NCBI GenBank assembly: GCA_963711505.1
Contig: CAVQEJ010000001.1
Location: forward strand, 806,001 to 870,000
Length of the DNA stretch: 64,000 nucleotides
From: JAGWRA01 sp963711505
Lineage (GTDB): Bacteria > Acidobacteriota > Vicinamibacteria > Vicinamibacterales > CAVVIG01
Reading direction: 5' to 3'
Shown here: positions 1 through 10,398 of the stretch, piece by piece
Numbering within the stretch: the stretch's first letter is position 1
Layout: the number at the start of each line of letters is the position of its first letter
Notes under the pieces: generated by a model
Told to the model about the DNA's origin: nothing
The model's input: the letters and a program-made list of their open reading frames with translations, nothing else
The model's database searches: none
Made by a program: the position numbers and the translations under genes

Positions 1-33
1 TGCAGATCCGAGGCGAGGCATCGGCGTCAGCTC

Positions 34-57
34 CGCGTGGGGGTGGGGCCCCACGCG
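34..57. repeat. GTGGGG-loop hairpin, left-edge copy
   Basis: A 9-bp perfect stem (CGCGTGGGG at 34-42 pairing with CCCCACGCG at 49-57) closes a GTGGGG loop. The same loop with different but still complementary stems occurs before purM (41677-41700) and ruvB (59007-59030). Here it lies 30 nt beyond the 3' end of the minus-strand GGDEF gene and no start codon follows it on the plus strand inside the window. Confidence 0.75.
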
Positions 58-87
58 CGTTGAGTGATACCGCCGCCGCCGCCCGCC

Positions 88-1245
88 TCAGGCGCCCGAG
101 CCCTCCGCGATCGGCTTCTGGTAGGCATCGACCGCCACCCGGTCCAGCCGGAGCTGGCGGCCCGCCCGGAACGCCGGCAGTTCGCCGGCCGCGACGAGCC
201 GGCGCACGGCCGCCGGCGTGCAGTTCAGCAGCCGCGCCGCATCGGAGACCGAGTAGGACGAGGGGCCGATGTGCGCCGTCTGCACCATGTTGCGCCCGCC
301 CTGCTTCGCGCGCAGCAGCGCATCCTCCAGATCGGCGAACACCCGCTCCACGTTGGTCGGATCGCCGGGTTCGACCGCCAGCGTCAGCAACCCGACGCTC
401 ACCGTCACCCTGACGCGCCGGTTGTTCCGGTGGTCCCGGAAGCCGAGCCGTTCCTCCACCGACGCGCGCAGCCGCTCGGCCAGCTCGCTGGCGTCGCGCG
501 GCCGCGTGTGCGGCAGCACGACGACGATGGCGTCCTCCCGGTAGCGCGCCACCCAGTCCAGCTCGCGGAAATACGTGCGCACGAGGATGCCGAGGCGCTC
601 GAGGATCCGGTCACCGACTCCGTAGCCGTACTCCTGGTTGATGTCCCCGAGCCGATCGATGTCGAACATCATCAGCGCCAGGGGATACCCCAGCCGGCAG
701 GACCGCTCCAGCTCCTTGAGCAGCACCGCTTCGAGCACCGGCCGCGTGTAGAGCGTCGTCAGGCGATCGACGATGGACGTGTCGCCCGGCTCCTGCTGCG
801 TCCGCTCGGCGTAGGCGGCCAGCAGATCGAAGCTCGCGCGCCGCACGAGCTGCGCCGCCAGCGGCCACGGTTCCGTCGTGGCGCCGATCGCCTCGTCCAG
901 GGCGAGCTCGTCGAGCGCCGTCCGTTCGATGAGGTACGTGAAGGCGAAGAACCGCTCGGGCGAGATCGCCCGCTCGCGCAGGGCGCGCAGCAGATCGACC
1001 GCGAAGCCCGTCCGGCTGTCCACACGCCCGTCGCGCACCGCCGAGGCCAGCAGTTGCACGACCAGGCGCCCGAGTCGCGTGCAGTATTCGGAGTCGAGCT
1101 GCTGCGGTCCGCTGAACGGAAACAGCGCGACCGCGTCGTTGACGATGACCTCCTGCCGATCCACGAGGATGGGGGCCACTTGCTGGCGCAGCGCCGTGGC
1201 GGTCGGCGGACCGACGCTGTCGCCGGGGGCGTCCGGTTCACTCAT
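88..1245 (-). CDS. Degenerate GGDEF-domain protein with C-terminal excisionase/MerR-type HTH
   Basis: A 385-residue protein. The N-terminal ~180 residues are helical and match no family I recognise. A diguanylate-cyclase-like domain follows (about residues 190-325), with the usual entry motif DRLTTLYTR and the conserved MMFDIDRLGDIN strand-helix. The active-site GGDEF is replaced by REDAI at about residues 236-240, so cyclase activity is unlikely and the domain may act as a sensor or protein-interaction module. The last ~50 residues (YSVSDAARLLNCTPAAVRRL...) form a winged-helix of the excisionase/MerR type, which suggests DNA binding. Start chosen at the ATG opening MSEPDAPGD. The frame stays open far upstream, but only as antisense of pilB. 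The role is unknown; transcriptional control in response to a nucleotide is a guess. Confidence 0.8.
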   Translation of the reverse strand: MSEPDAPGDSVGPPTATALRQQVAPILVDRQEVIVNDAVALFPFSGPQQLDSEYCTRLGRLVVQLLASAVRDGRVDSRTGFAVDLLRALRERAISPERFFAFTYLIERTALDELALDEAIGATTEPWPLAAQLVRRASFDLLAAYAERTQQEPGDTSIVDRLTTLYTRPVLEAVLLKELERSCRLGYPLALMMFDIDRLGDINQEYGYGVGDRILERLGILVRTYFRELDWVARYREDAIVVVLPHTRPRDASELAERLRASVEERLGFRDHRNNRRVRVTVSVGLLTLAVEPGDPTNVERVFADLEDALLRAKQGGRNMVQTAHIGPSSYSVSDAARLLNCTPAAVRRLVAAGELPAFRAGRQLRLDRVAVDAYQKPIAEGSGA

Positions 1246-1569
1246 CTGCCTGATGTGTACACCCAAGTCGCGGCCGGAGCAAGCCGGCCGGGATCGGCGG
1301 CGGCACGTCGGCCCTGTCGTCCTGAACGCCTGCAGCCGAAAGAACGCATGCCGGAAGCCGCGCCGTCGGGAGGGGTGTGCGGGTTCGCATCGCATGGCTT
1401 TTCTTCCGGGTGCGTTGTGGTGCGGGAGGGCTGGCACGCCATTAGTGGGGGTTCGTGCGCTTCCCGGGCGGTTCCGGCTCGTCCCGGGCGGAGAGCGTCG
1501 TTGATCGGGCCGCCAGAGCTTCTTATGATGCCCTTCAGGGCTGCGGCCACAGGTTCGAAATGAGGGTTC

Positions 1570-3579
1570 GTGCGCAAGAAGCTTGGTGAATGTCTGATTC
1601 AGGCGGGGCTCATCACCGAGGATGACCTGCGTCTGGCGCTGGCCGAGCACAAGCGGACGCGCGAGCGTCTGGGCGTGGTGCTCGTCCGGATGAACCTGGC
1701 GACCGAGAAGCAGATCGCCAAGGCACTCGCCTATCAGCTCGGCTTCGCGTACGTGAACCTGGCCGACAACCCGCCCGACCCCGAAGCCGTCACGCTCCTC
1801 CCGAAGGAAGTCGCGCTCAAGAGCGCCTGCATCGCCGTCCGGCTGGAGAAGCAGCTGCTGACGGTGGCGATGGCCGACCCGCTCCTCTTCAGCCTCGTCC
1901 AGGATCTCGAGTTCCAGACCGGCCGGCGTATCAAGCAGGTCGTGGCGACGCGCTCGGAGATCATCGAGGCGATCCAGACCAGTTATCCCGACAAGGCGCT
2001 GGCCCGGATCAGCGGCGGCGACCTCGCCGTGTTCAGCCAGACCCACGCCCCGGTGGCGCCGGGCGGGCCGGGCGCGCCGGCCGAGACGCCAGGCGCCGGG
2101 GGCTCGCTCGTCAAGCGGCCCGAGGAGGAGGTCTTCGAGCCGATGGTCGCGCTGCAGGAGCGCAGCGAAGCGGCGCCCATCATCGACCTCGTCGACCTGC
2201 TGGTGAAGAGCGCGATCCGGAGCCACGCGAGCGACGTGCACGTCGAGCCGATGGAGAAGGGCGTCCTGATCCGCCACCGGCTGGACGGCCTGCTCAAGGA
2301 AGTGATGGACCTGCCGAAGTGGGTCCACGAGGGACTCATCGCGCGGCTGAAGATCATGTCCGGCATGGACATCGCCGAGAAGCGGCTGCCGCAGGACGGC
2401 CGGCTGCGGGTCGCGGCGGAGGACGGATCGGAAGTGGACTTCCGCGTCTCGACCCTCCGCACGCTCTTCGGCGAGAAGATCGTCCTGCGCGTCCTCGATC
2501 ATCGCAAGGGCGTGCCGCCGCTCGAGGAGCTCGGCATGTCGGCCGCCTCACTCGAGGAGATCCGGCAGTTCCTCAAGCATCAGCACGGCATGATCCTGGT
2601 GGTCGGTCCGACGGGCAGCGGCAAGACGACCACGCTGAGTTCGGCGGTCAAGTCGCTCCAGTCGGAGAAGACGAACATCATCACGATCGAGGACCCGATC
2701 GAGTACCAGATTCCCGGCGTCAACCAGACGCAGGTCAACGAGAAGGTCAAGCTGACGTTCGCCGGCGCGCTGCGGTCGATCCTGCGGCAGGACCCCGACG
2801 TCATCCTCGTCGGCGAGATCCGCGACAGCGAGACGGCGCGCATCGCCATGCAGGCGGCGCAGACGGGGCATCTCGTGCTCTCCACGCTGCACACCGACGA
2901 CGCGCCGTCGACCGTGACGCGGCTCACCGACATCGGCGCCGAGCCCTACGTGATCGCCTCGGCGCTCATCGGGGTCGTCGCGCAGCGGCTGGTCCGCCGG
3001 CTCTGCGTGCACTGCCGGCGGCAGTACACGCCGCCGCCCGAGACCCTGCGCGCGCTGAACATCTCGGAGGGTGATGCGGCGACGCTGCCGTTCTACAAGT
3101 CGGTCGGCTGCGATCAGTGCAATCACACGGGCTATCGGGGCCGCATCGGCATCTACGAGGTGATGCGGGTCACCGACCGGCTGCGGCGTCAGATCGCCCA
3201 GCGGTCGCCCGAGGACGCCCTGCGCGAGGCGGCGCTCGGTGGCGGGATGATCAGTCTCGGCGAGGACGGGCTGGCGAAGGTGAAGAGCGGCGTGACCACG
3301 GCCGACGAGCTGCTGCGCGTCGTCACCGAGGTGCGCGAGATGCGGACGATGTGCCCCGGCTGCGGAATGGCCGTCGGCGTCGACTTCCTCGCCTGTCCGC
3401 AGTGCGGCCGCCGGCTGAGCGGCGGCTGCGCCTCGTGCGGCCGCGCCCTCCAGCCCGGCTGGAAGTTCTGCCCGTACTGCATGGCCAGCACCGAGGCGCG
3501 CCGGCCGCGCCGGCTGAAGGACGGCCGCGAGCGCCGCGAGCTGCCGCCGTCCAACGTCGCCGAATTCAAGAAGTCCTGA
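1570..3579 (+). CDS. pilB: Type IV pilus / type II secretion assembly ATPase (PilB/GspE family) with zinc-ribbon tail
   Basis: A 669-residue secretion ATPase of the PilB/GspE family. Order of domains: an MshEN-type N-terminal domain (about 1-150), a Pro/Gly-rich linker, then the N2D and ATPase core with Walker A GPTGSGKTTT near residue 347, the Asp-box/Walker B DPDVILVGEIRD near 409, and the PilB tetracysteine metal site (CVHC ... CDQC). After the usual C-terminus there are about 70 more residues with four CxxC pairs, reading as a double zinc ribbon (CPGC, CPQC, CASC, CPYC). Family role: cytoplasmic ATP hydrolysis driving pilus or pseudopilus assembly. No other pilus genes are nearby. GTG start at 1570. 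Whether it serves pili or type II secretion cannot be told from sequence. Confidence 0.88.
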   Translation: MRKKLGECLIQAGLITEDDLRLALAEHKRTRERLGVVLVRMNLATEKQIAKALAYQLGFAYVNLADNPPDPEAVTLLPKEVALKSACIAVRLEKQLLTVAMADPLLFSLVQDLEFQTGRRIKQVVATRSEIIEAIQTSYPDKALARISGGDLAVFSQTHAPVAPGGPGAPAETPGAGGSLVKRPEEEVFEPMVALQERSEAAPIIDLVDLLVKSAIRSHASDVHVEPMEKGVLIRHRLDGLLKEVMDLPKWVHEGLIARLKIMSGMDIAEKRLPQDGRLRVAAEDGSEVDFRVSTLRTLFGEKIVLRVLDHRKGVPPLEELGMSAASLEEIRQFLKHQHGMILVVGPTGSGKTTTLSSAVKSLQSEKTNIITIEDPIEYQIPGVNQTQVNEKVKLTFAGALRSILRQDPDVILVGEIRDSETARIAMQAAQTGHLVLSTLHTDDAPSTVTRLTDIGAEPYVIASALIGVVAQRLVRRLCVHCRRQYTPPPETLRALNISEGDAATLPFYKSVGCDQCNHTGYRGRIGIYEVMRVTDRLRRQIAQRSPEDALREAALGGGMISLGEDGLAKVKSGVTTADELLRVVTEVREMRTMCPGCGMAVGVDFLACPQCGRRLSGGCASCGRALQPGWKFCPYCMASTEARRPRRLKDGRERRELPPSNVAEFKKS

Positions 3580-3631
3580 CCGCTGCGGCCGTGGCGCGCA
3601 CCGCGCGCCCCCCGTGCCCCGACGCGACAGC

Positions 3632-4435
3632 ATGGCATCGGTGAAGAACCTCTACGAACTGCTCGAAGTCGACCCCGCGGCTCCCGTCGAGACGGTCAAG
3701 CACGCATTCCGGCAGCAGATCGCCCGGTATCACCCCGACAAGGTCCAGCACCTCGGCCGCGAGCTGCAGGAGCTCGCCGCCACCCGCACGGCCGAGCTGA
3801 CCGAGGCCTACCGCGTGCTGTCCGATCCGGAGCGGCGCCGGGCCTACGATCAGCTGCTCGACCTCTCGCGCACGGGGGCGGCGGCCGAGCCGGCATCGTC
3901 ACGGCCGACCGACAGCGGCCCGCAGGCCGCCGCGCCCGAGGCGGAGGCCGCCGACACGGCCCCGCCGGGACGCCACCGGTTCAGCCAGGAACGGACGCGG
4001 CGCGACGAGTTCGTCCGCCGCGCGGCCGTCGATCGGTTCAGTCAGGCGGTCATCGGCGAGCTCGGGCAGGCCGACACGGCGGCCGTGCGCGGCTTCGACC
4101 TCGCGTTCATCCCCCGCTCCCGGCTCTTCAGCCGGCAGCATCACCCGCGGGTGCTCGGACGGTTCGTCGGCCGCGTCGACGCCACGACCCTTGCCGAGGC
4201 CTGGACGAACGCGGCGGCCTGGACGAAGGACGAGGTCTGCGTGTTCCTGATGGGCTCCGAACTCGCACCGGCCCGCGAACTCGCGGAAGCCACCGCCGGC
4301 CAGCGCGACCGCGTACGCCATCGTCACATCATCGTCGTGCCCGTCGACGCCCGCGACTGGCAGGCACTGGTCCCGAATGCGGCCCCGCCCTTCGTCCGCG
4401 CCGTGCTGACGCGGCTGCGCAAGGCCGTCGGCTGA
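3632..4435 (+). CDS. J-domain protein with uncharacterised C-terminal domain
   Basis: About 267 residues from the ATG at 3632. A GTG 18 nt upstream is the alternative start. Residues about 5-75 form a J domain with the invariant HPD loop (YHPDKVQ), so it should stimulate an Hsp70 partner. An Ala/Pro-rich linker follows, and then a ~150-residue region that does not resemble the Gly/Phe, zinc-finger or substrate domains of DnaJ. That region alternates hydrophobic strands and helices and contains the segments CVFLMGSEL and HIIVVPVDA, which look like core strands of an alpha/beta fold. It starts 53 nt after pilB and may be cotranscribed with it. Confidence 0.75.
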   Translation: MASVKNLYELLEVDPAAPVETVKHAFRQQIARYHPDKVQHLGRELQELAATRTAELTEAYRVLSDPERRRAYDQLLDLSRTGAAAEPASSRPTDSGPQAAAPEAEAADTAPPGRHRFSQERTRRDEFVRRAAVDRFSQAVIGELGQADTAAVRGFDLAFIPRSRLFSRQHHPRVLGRFVGRVDATTLAEAWTNAAAWTKDEVCVFLMGSELAPARELAEATAGQRDRVRHRHIIVVPVDARDWQALVPNAAPPFVRAVLTRLRKAVG

Positions 4436-4593
4436 GTCGCCGGCCGCGCCGTTTTCAGGTACACTGAGGAGGAGGGGAACCCGCTGCGGCGGGCTCTCGT
4501 ATCTAGCTCCTAGAACGGCTGCGCGCGGGCGGGATCGCCGGGCGTCCCGCGCGGCTTCCAACCAAGCCACCCCCGGACCGGCACGGACGCATC

Positions 4594-5280
<687 letters not shown>

Positions 5281-5282
5281 GT

Positions 5283-5406
5283 GAATTGAAGAATTGAAGA
5301 ATTCAAGAATTGAAGCAAGGGTACCGATTCCGGGCCGCTCTGCGTTCTTGAATGCCTCGTGTTCTTCTTGCTTTCTTGAATTCTTCAATTCCTAATTCTT
5401 CAATTC
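5283..5406. repeat. AT-rich GAATTGAAGAATT inverted repeat between convergent genes
   Basis: 5283-5316 consists of reiterated GAATTGAAG/AATTCAAG units. 5372-5406 carries the complementary arrangement (TTCTTGAATTCTTCAATTC and AATTCTTCAATTC). The two arms can pair over about 30 nt around a ~55-nt loop. The region is strikingly AT-rich for this chromosome and separates two convergent genes. It could work as a bidirectional transcription barrier, but there is no classical GC stem plus T-run. Confidence 0.7.
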
Positions 5407-5413
5407 GTCTCAA

Positions 5414-6292
5414 TCAGATTGCCGCCCAGTGGCCCGGGCGCACCTCGCGGAGCGCGGCCTGGCGGTCGGTGTCCGTCGACGTGTAGGAGATGCGGGACGG
5501 GTGTGCGTCGGGATCCGGTACGGGGATGGCTGAGAGCAGCGCGCGCGTGTAGGGATGCTGCGGTGCCGCGAAGAGGTCGGCCGTCGTCCCCATCTCGACG
5601 ATCCGGCCGAAGTACATCACGGCCACCCGGCTGCAGATGTGCCGGACCAGCCGCAGGTCGTGTGCGATGAACAGATACGACAGGTTGAGCCGCCGCTGCA
5701 GATCCTGCAGCAGATTCACGACCTGCGCCTGAATCGAGACGTCCAGTGCCGAGACCGGTTCGTCGGCGATGACGAACGACGGATTCAGCGCGAGCGCGCG
5801 GGCGAGACCGATCCGCTGTCGCTGCCCGCCGCTGAACTGGTGCGGGTAGCGCGCGCGATGCGCCGGATCGAGGCCCACGAGCACGAACAGCTCCTCGACC
5901 CGCCGTTTCCGCTCGGCGCTGGTGCCGAGCCGGTGGATGATCAGCGGTTCTTCCACGATGTCCCCGACCCGCATGCGCGGGTTCAGCGACGAATAGGGAT
6001 CCTGGAAGACGATCTGCATCTCGCGCCGCAGCTCGCGCATCCGGCTCTTCGACGCCTGCAGCACGGACTCGCCACGGAACAGGACCTCACCCGACGTCGG
6101 CTCGATCAGCCGCAGCACGCAGCGGCCGGTCGTCGTCTTGCCGCTGCCCGTTTCTCCCACCAGGCCGAACGTCTCGCCTGCCTCGACGCTGAAGCTGACG
6201 TCGTCGACCGCCCGGAGGACGGACGCCGGCTGCAGCAGCCGCCGCCGGCGGGGGAATTCCTTCACGAGATGACGGACTTCGACGAGCGGCAT
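5414..6292 (-). CDS. oppF: Oligopeptide/dipeptide ABC transporter ATPase, OppF/DppF type
   Basis: A 292-residue ATPase beginning MPLVEVRHLV. Walker A GETGSGKTTTGR, signature FSGGQRQRIGLARAL and Walker B FVIADEPVSALDVS are intact. Family role: with OppD it energises an inner-membrane oligopeptide, dipeptide or nickel importer. The start codon shares one base with the stop of the upstream oppD (TGATG), a coupled-translation arrangement; an in-frame start 24 nt earlier is possible but less likely. It ends soon after the core and lacks the usual C-terminal Cys-rich extension. No permease or binding-protein genes are in the window. Confidence 0.87.
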   Translation of the reverse strand: MPLVEVRHLVKEFPRRRRLLQPASVLRAVDDVSFSVEAGETFGLVGETGSGKTTTGRCVLRLIEPTSGEVLFRGESVLQASKSRMRELRREMQIVFQDPYSSLNPRMRVGDIVEEPLIIHRLGTSAERKRRVEELFVLVGLDPAHRARYPHQFSGGQRQRIGLARALALNPSFVIADEPVSALDVSIQAQVVNLLQDLQRRLNLSYLFIAHDLRLVRHICSRVAVMYFGRIVEMGTTADLFAAPQHPYTRALLSAIPVPDPDAHPSRISYTSTDTDRQAALREVRPGHWAAI

Positions 6293-7320
6293 CAGGTCGT
6301 CCGATGGAGGTAGCACCGCGCCGTGTGATCCGCGCCGACCGGATAGGCGGGCGGAGGCGCGGTGTCGCAGTCGGCGAAGTGATCGGGACAGCGCGGGCCG
6401 AAGGCGCAGCCGCGCGGGAGCGCGTCGAGCGACGGCACGGTCCCGTCGATCGCGAGCAGCCGTTCGCCCGGCGTGCCGCCCGGGATCGAGGCCAGCAGGC
6501 CGCGCGTGTACGGGTGCGCCGGGGCCCGGAAGATCGTGCGGACCGGCCCCTCCTCGACGATCCGCCCCGCGTACATGATGGCAACGCGATCGGCGGTCTC
6601 CGCCACCACGCCGAGGTCGTGCGTGATGAGCAGCATCGACAGGTGGAAGCGGTCCTTCATGTCGCGCAGCAGTTCGAGGATCTGCGCCTGCACCGTGACG
6701 TCGAGCGCCGTCGTCGGCTCGTCGGCGATGACGAGCGCCGGGTGACAGGCGAGCGCCATCGCGATGAGCACGCGCTGGCGCATGCCGCCGGACAGCTGGT
6801 GCGGGTAGTCGTGCACCCGGTGCGCGGGATCCGGAATGCGCACCGCGGCGAGCAGCTCGCGCGCCCGGTCGAGCGCCTCGGCCCGCGAGGCCCGGCCGTG
6901 CACCGTCAGGGCCTCGGCGATCTGATCGCCGATCGTGAAGACGGGATTCAGGGCGGTGGACGGCTCCTGGAAGATGAGCGCGATGTCGGCGCCGCGCACG
7001 TGGCGCATCTGCGCCTCGTCGATCGCGAGCAGATCGCGGCCCTTGAAGAGGACGCGGCCGCCCAGGATCCGGCCCGGCGGCTGCACGAGCCGCATGATGG
7101 AGAAGGCCGTCACCGATTTCCCGCTGCCCGATTCGCCGACCAGCCCGAGCGTCTCCCCTTCGTGGAGCGTGAAGCTGACGTCGTCGACGGCGATCAGCGT
7201 GCGGCCGCCGGCGTCGAAGCCGGTCCGCAGTCCCTCGACCTGGAGCAGCGGCGCCGGCGAGTCGCCGGCCGATGCCGCGCCCGAGGGGGAGTCCGCCGCC
7301 GGCGTATCTCCTGGTGTCAT
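6292..7320 (-). CDS. oppD: Oligopeptide/dipeptide ABC transporter ATPase, OppD/DppD type
   Basis: A 342-residue ATPase. A Ser/Pro/Ala-rich N-terminal stretch of about 25 residues precedes the nucleotide-binding domain, which has Walker A GESGSGKS, signature LSGGMRQRVLIAMAL and Walker B VIADEPTTALDVT. The C-terminus has the oligopeptide-transporter extension with two cysteines (GCAFGPRCPDHFADC), typical of OppD/DppD. It is the first gene of an oppDF pair and overlaps oppF by one base. The upstream gene is the methylmalonyl-CoA mutase subunit, 30 nt away on the same strand, so the three may be cotranscribed. The transported substrate cannot be inferred. Confidence 0.87.
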   Translation of the reverse strand: MTPGDTPAADSPSGAASAGDSPAPLLQVEGLRTGFDAGGRTLIAVDDVSFTLHEGETLGLVGESGSGKSVTAFSIMRLVQPPGRILGGRVLFKGRDLLAIDEAQMRHVRGADIALIFQEPSTALNPVFTIGDQIAEALTVHGRASRAEALDRARELLAAVRIPDPAHRVHDYPHQLSGGMRQRVLIAMALACHPALVIADEPTTALDVTVQAQILELLRDMKDRFHLSMLLITHDLGVVAETADRVAIMYAGRIVEEGPVRTIFRAPAHPYTRGLLASIPGGTPGERLLAIDGTVPSLDALPRGCAFGPRCPDHFADCDTAPPPAYPVGADHTARCYLHRTT

Positions 7321-7350
7321 CGTCTGCTCATGGCCCGGCGCCCGCGGCGC

Positions 7351-8946
<1,596 letters not shown>

Positions 8947-9049
8947 GGATCCGTCCGGAAGCGGCGCGGTCACCGCGACCGCGCACTGTGCTCCACGAAT
9001 TCTACCGCGATCCACCCGTCACACCGCGATCGCACGCGCCGTGGCTGTC

Positions 9050-9078
9050 TTGACAGTGCCCGGATCGGGGCTTAGAAT
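9050..9078 (+). promoter_or_regulatory. Sigma-70-type promoter for the small gene at 9219
   Basis: TTGACA at 9050-9055 and TAGAAT at 9073-9078 are separated by exactly 17 nt, a near-consensus housekeeping promoter. Transcription would start near 9085, giving a leader of about 135 nt before the start codon at 9219. Confidence 0.75.
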
Positions 9079-9218
9079 GCCTCCAGTTCCGACATCTCTC
9101 AATCCTACACATGACGAAGCCAGGCGCCCGATCCCTGTCAGCCGCCCCGGTGTAAGGCAGGTCGCAATCGGGAGACGCCCCGGATCCCGGCCCGGCGGCG
9201 ATTGAGGAGGGAGACAGG

Positions 9219-9518
9219 ATGGACGACGTCGTGAACCGGTTCGCACGCGAACTGGCCGACGCTATTGCCGCTGCTGTCGCCGACAACCCGCAGGTGGAAG
9301 CGTGCCGCGAGCGCGCGCGGGAGGCGGGCTACGACATGAAGGTCTCGCTCGAGGCGGTCGTCGGTTTCGTGAGCCGGCCCGCTCCGGGTGCGCCCGCCCG
9401 GACGACGCCGGCGCGCGCGGCGACGCCGCGGCGTGCCACGGAAGTGACTGCGAACGATCGGCGGTTCCTTCGTTCGCTGCGCATTGCGGCCGACCAGACC
9501 CCGGAGGAGGTCGAATAG
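9219..9518 (+). CDS. Small protein of unknown function (99 aa)
   Basis: The ATG follows a strong Shine-Dalgarno (GAGGAGGGA), and the gene is flanked by a consensus promoter and a strong terminator, so a real monocistronic gene is well supported. The N-terminal ~50 residues look like a helical domain ending in YDMKVSLEAVVGFV. A Pro/Ala/Arg/Thr-rich linker follows, then a short acidic helix (TANDRRFLRSLRIAADQ). No signal peptide, membrane helix or metal-binding motif. I do not recognise the family. Confidence 0.8.
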   Translation: MDDVVNRFARELADAIAAAVADNPQVEACRERAREAGYDMKVSLEAVVGFVSRPAPGAPARTTPARAATPRRATEVTANDRRFLRSLRIAADQTPEEVE

Positions 9519-9544
9519 CGCCGCCGTCGCGCTCCAGAATCGGC

Positions 9545-9590
9545 AAAGGGCCGCCGCGACCATCGTGTCGCGGCGGCCCTTTGTCTTTGT
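9545..9590 (+). terminator. Rho-independent terminator after the 99-aa gene
   Basis: A 15-bp perfect stem (9545-9559 with 9568-9582, AAAGGGCCGCCGCGA and its complement) encloses an 8-nt loop and is followed by a T-rich stretch (TTTGTCTTTGT). It lies between the plus-strand gene and the convergent gpmA and may serve both. Confidence 0.85.
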
Positions 9591-9632
9591 ACCCGTCTCG
9601 TGCGGCCCGGGCGCGCGCCCGGCGCCAGCGCC

Positions 9633-10379
9633 TCAGCGCCCCTTGGCCTGCTGCGCCACCCGCTCGGCGGCCTGCCGGGCGGCTTCCGGATCGCCCAGGT
9701 ACTCGTGCCGGATCGGCCGCAGGTCGTCATCCAGCTCGTAGAGGAGCGGGATGCCGGTCGGGATGTTCAGCTCGACGATATCCTGCTCCGACACGTTGTC
9801 GAGGTACTTGACGAGTGCCCGCAGGCTGTTGCCGTGCGCCGCAATCAGCACGCGGCGGCCCGACCTGACGGCCGGGGCGATCAGATCGTGCCAGCACGGG
9901 AGGAAGCGCGCGACCGTGTCCTTCAGCGACTCGGTGAGCGGCAGCTCGTCGGGGCGCAGATCGGCGTACCGGCGATCGTGCGACGGATGGCGCGGATCGT
10001 CCGGCGTCAGCGCTGGCGGCGGCGTATCGTAGCTGCGCCGCCAGATCTTCACCTGCGCCTCACCGTGCCTGGCCGCCGTCTCCGCCTTGTTCAGCCCCTG
10101 GAGCGCGCCGTAGTGCCGCTCGTTCAGCCGCCAGGTCCGCGTCACCGGCACCCACATCAGGTCGAGCTCGTCGAGCGCCAGCCACAGCGTGCGGATCGCC
10201 CGCTTCAGCACCGACGTGTACGCCACATCGAACGTGAAGCCCTCGCGGCGGAGCAGGCGTCCGGCCTCGGCGGCTTCCTCCCGGCCCTTGTCCGAGAGGT
10301 CGACGTCGGTCCAGCCGGTGAACCGGTTCTCCTTGTTCCAGACGCTCTCCCCGTGGCGGAGCAGTACCAGACGGTGCAT
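9633..10379 (-). CDS. gpmA: 2,3-bisphosphoglycerate-dependent phosphoglycerate mutase
   Basis: A 248-residue cofactor-dependent phosphoglycerate mutase interconverting 3- and 2-phosphoglycerate. The phosphohistidine loop LVLLRHGESVWN is at the N-terminus, followed by RFTGWTDVDLS, NERHYGALQG and the second catalytic His in AAHGNSLRAL. Length is normal for the dPGM family. Start chosen at the ATG opening MHRLVLLRHG. It lies 19 nt downstream of eno on the same strand, so two consecutive glycolytic steps are encoded together. Confidence 0.95.
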   Translation of the reverse strand: MHRLVLLRHGESVWNKENRFTGWTDVDLSDKGREEAAEAGRLLRREGFTFDVAYTSVLKRAIRTLWLALDELDLMWVPVTRTWRLNERHYGALQGLNKAETAARHGEAQVKIWRRSYDTPPPALTPDDPRHPSHDRRYADLRPDELPLTESLKDTVARFLPCWHDLIAPAVRSGRRVLIAAHGNSLRALVKYLDNVSEQDIVELNIPTGIPLLYELDDDLRPIRHEYLGDPEAARQAAERVAQQAKGR

Positions 10380-10398
10380 CAGCGGCTCCAGCGCGCGC

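Noticed and set aside
88..2502. 804-residue minus-strand open frame including antisense of pilB
   Set aside because: Only the first 386 codons from 1245 downwards resemble a protein; the upstream part is the reverse complement of well-supported pilB coding sequence, a common effect in GC-rich DNA.
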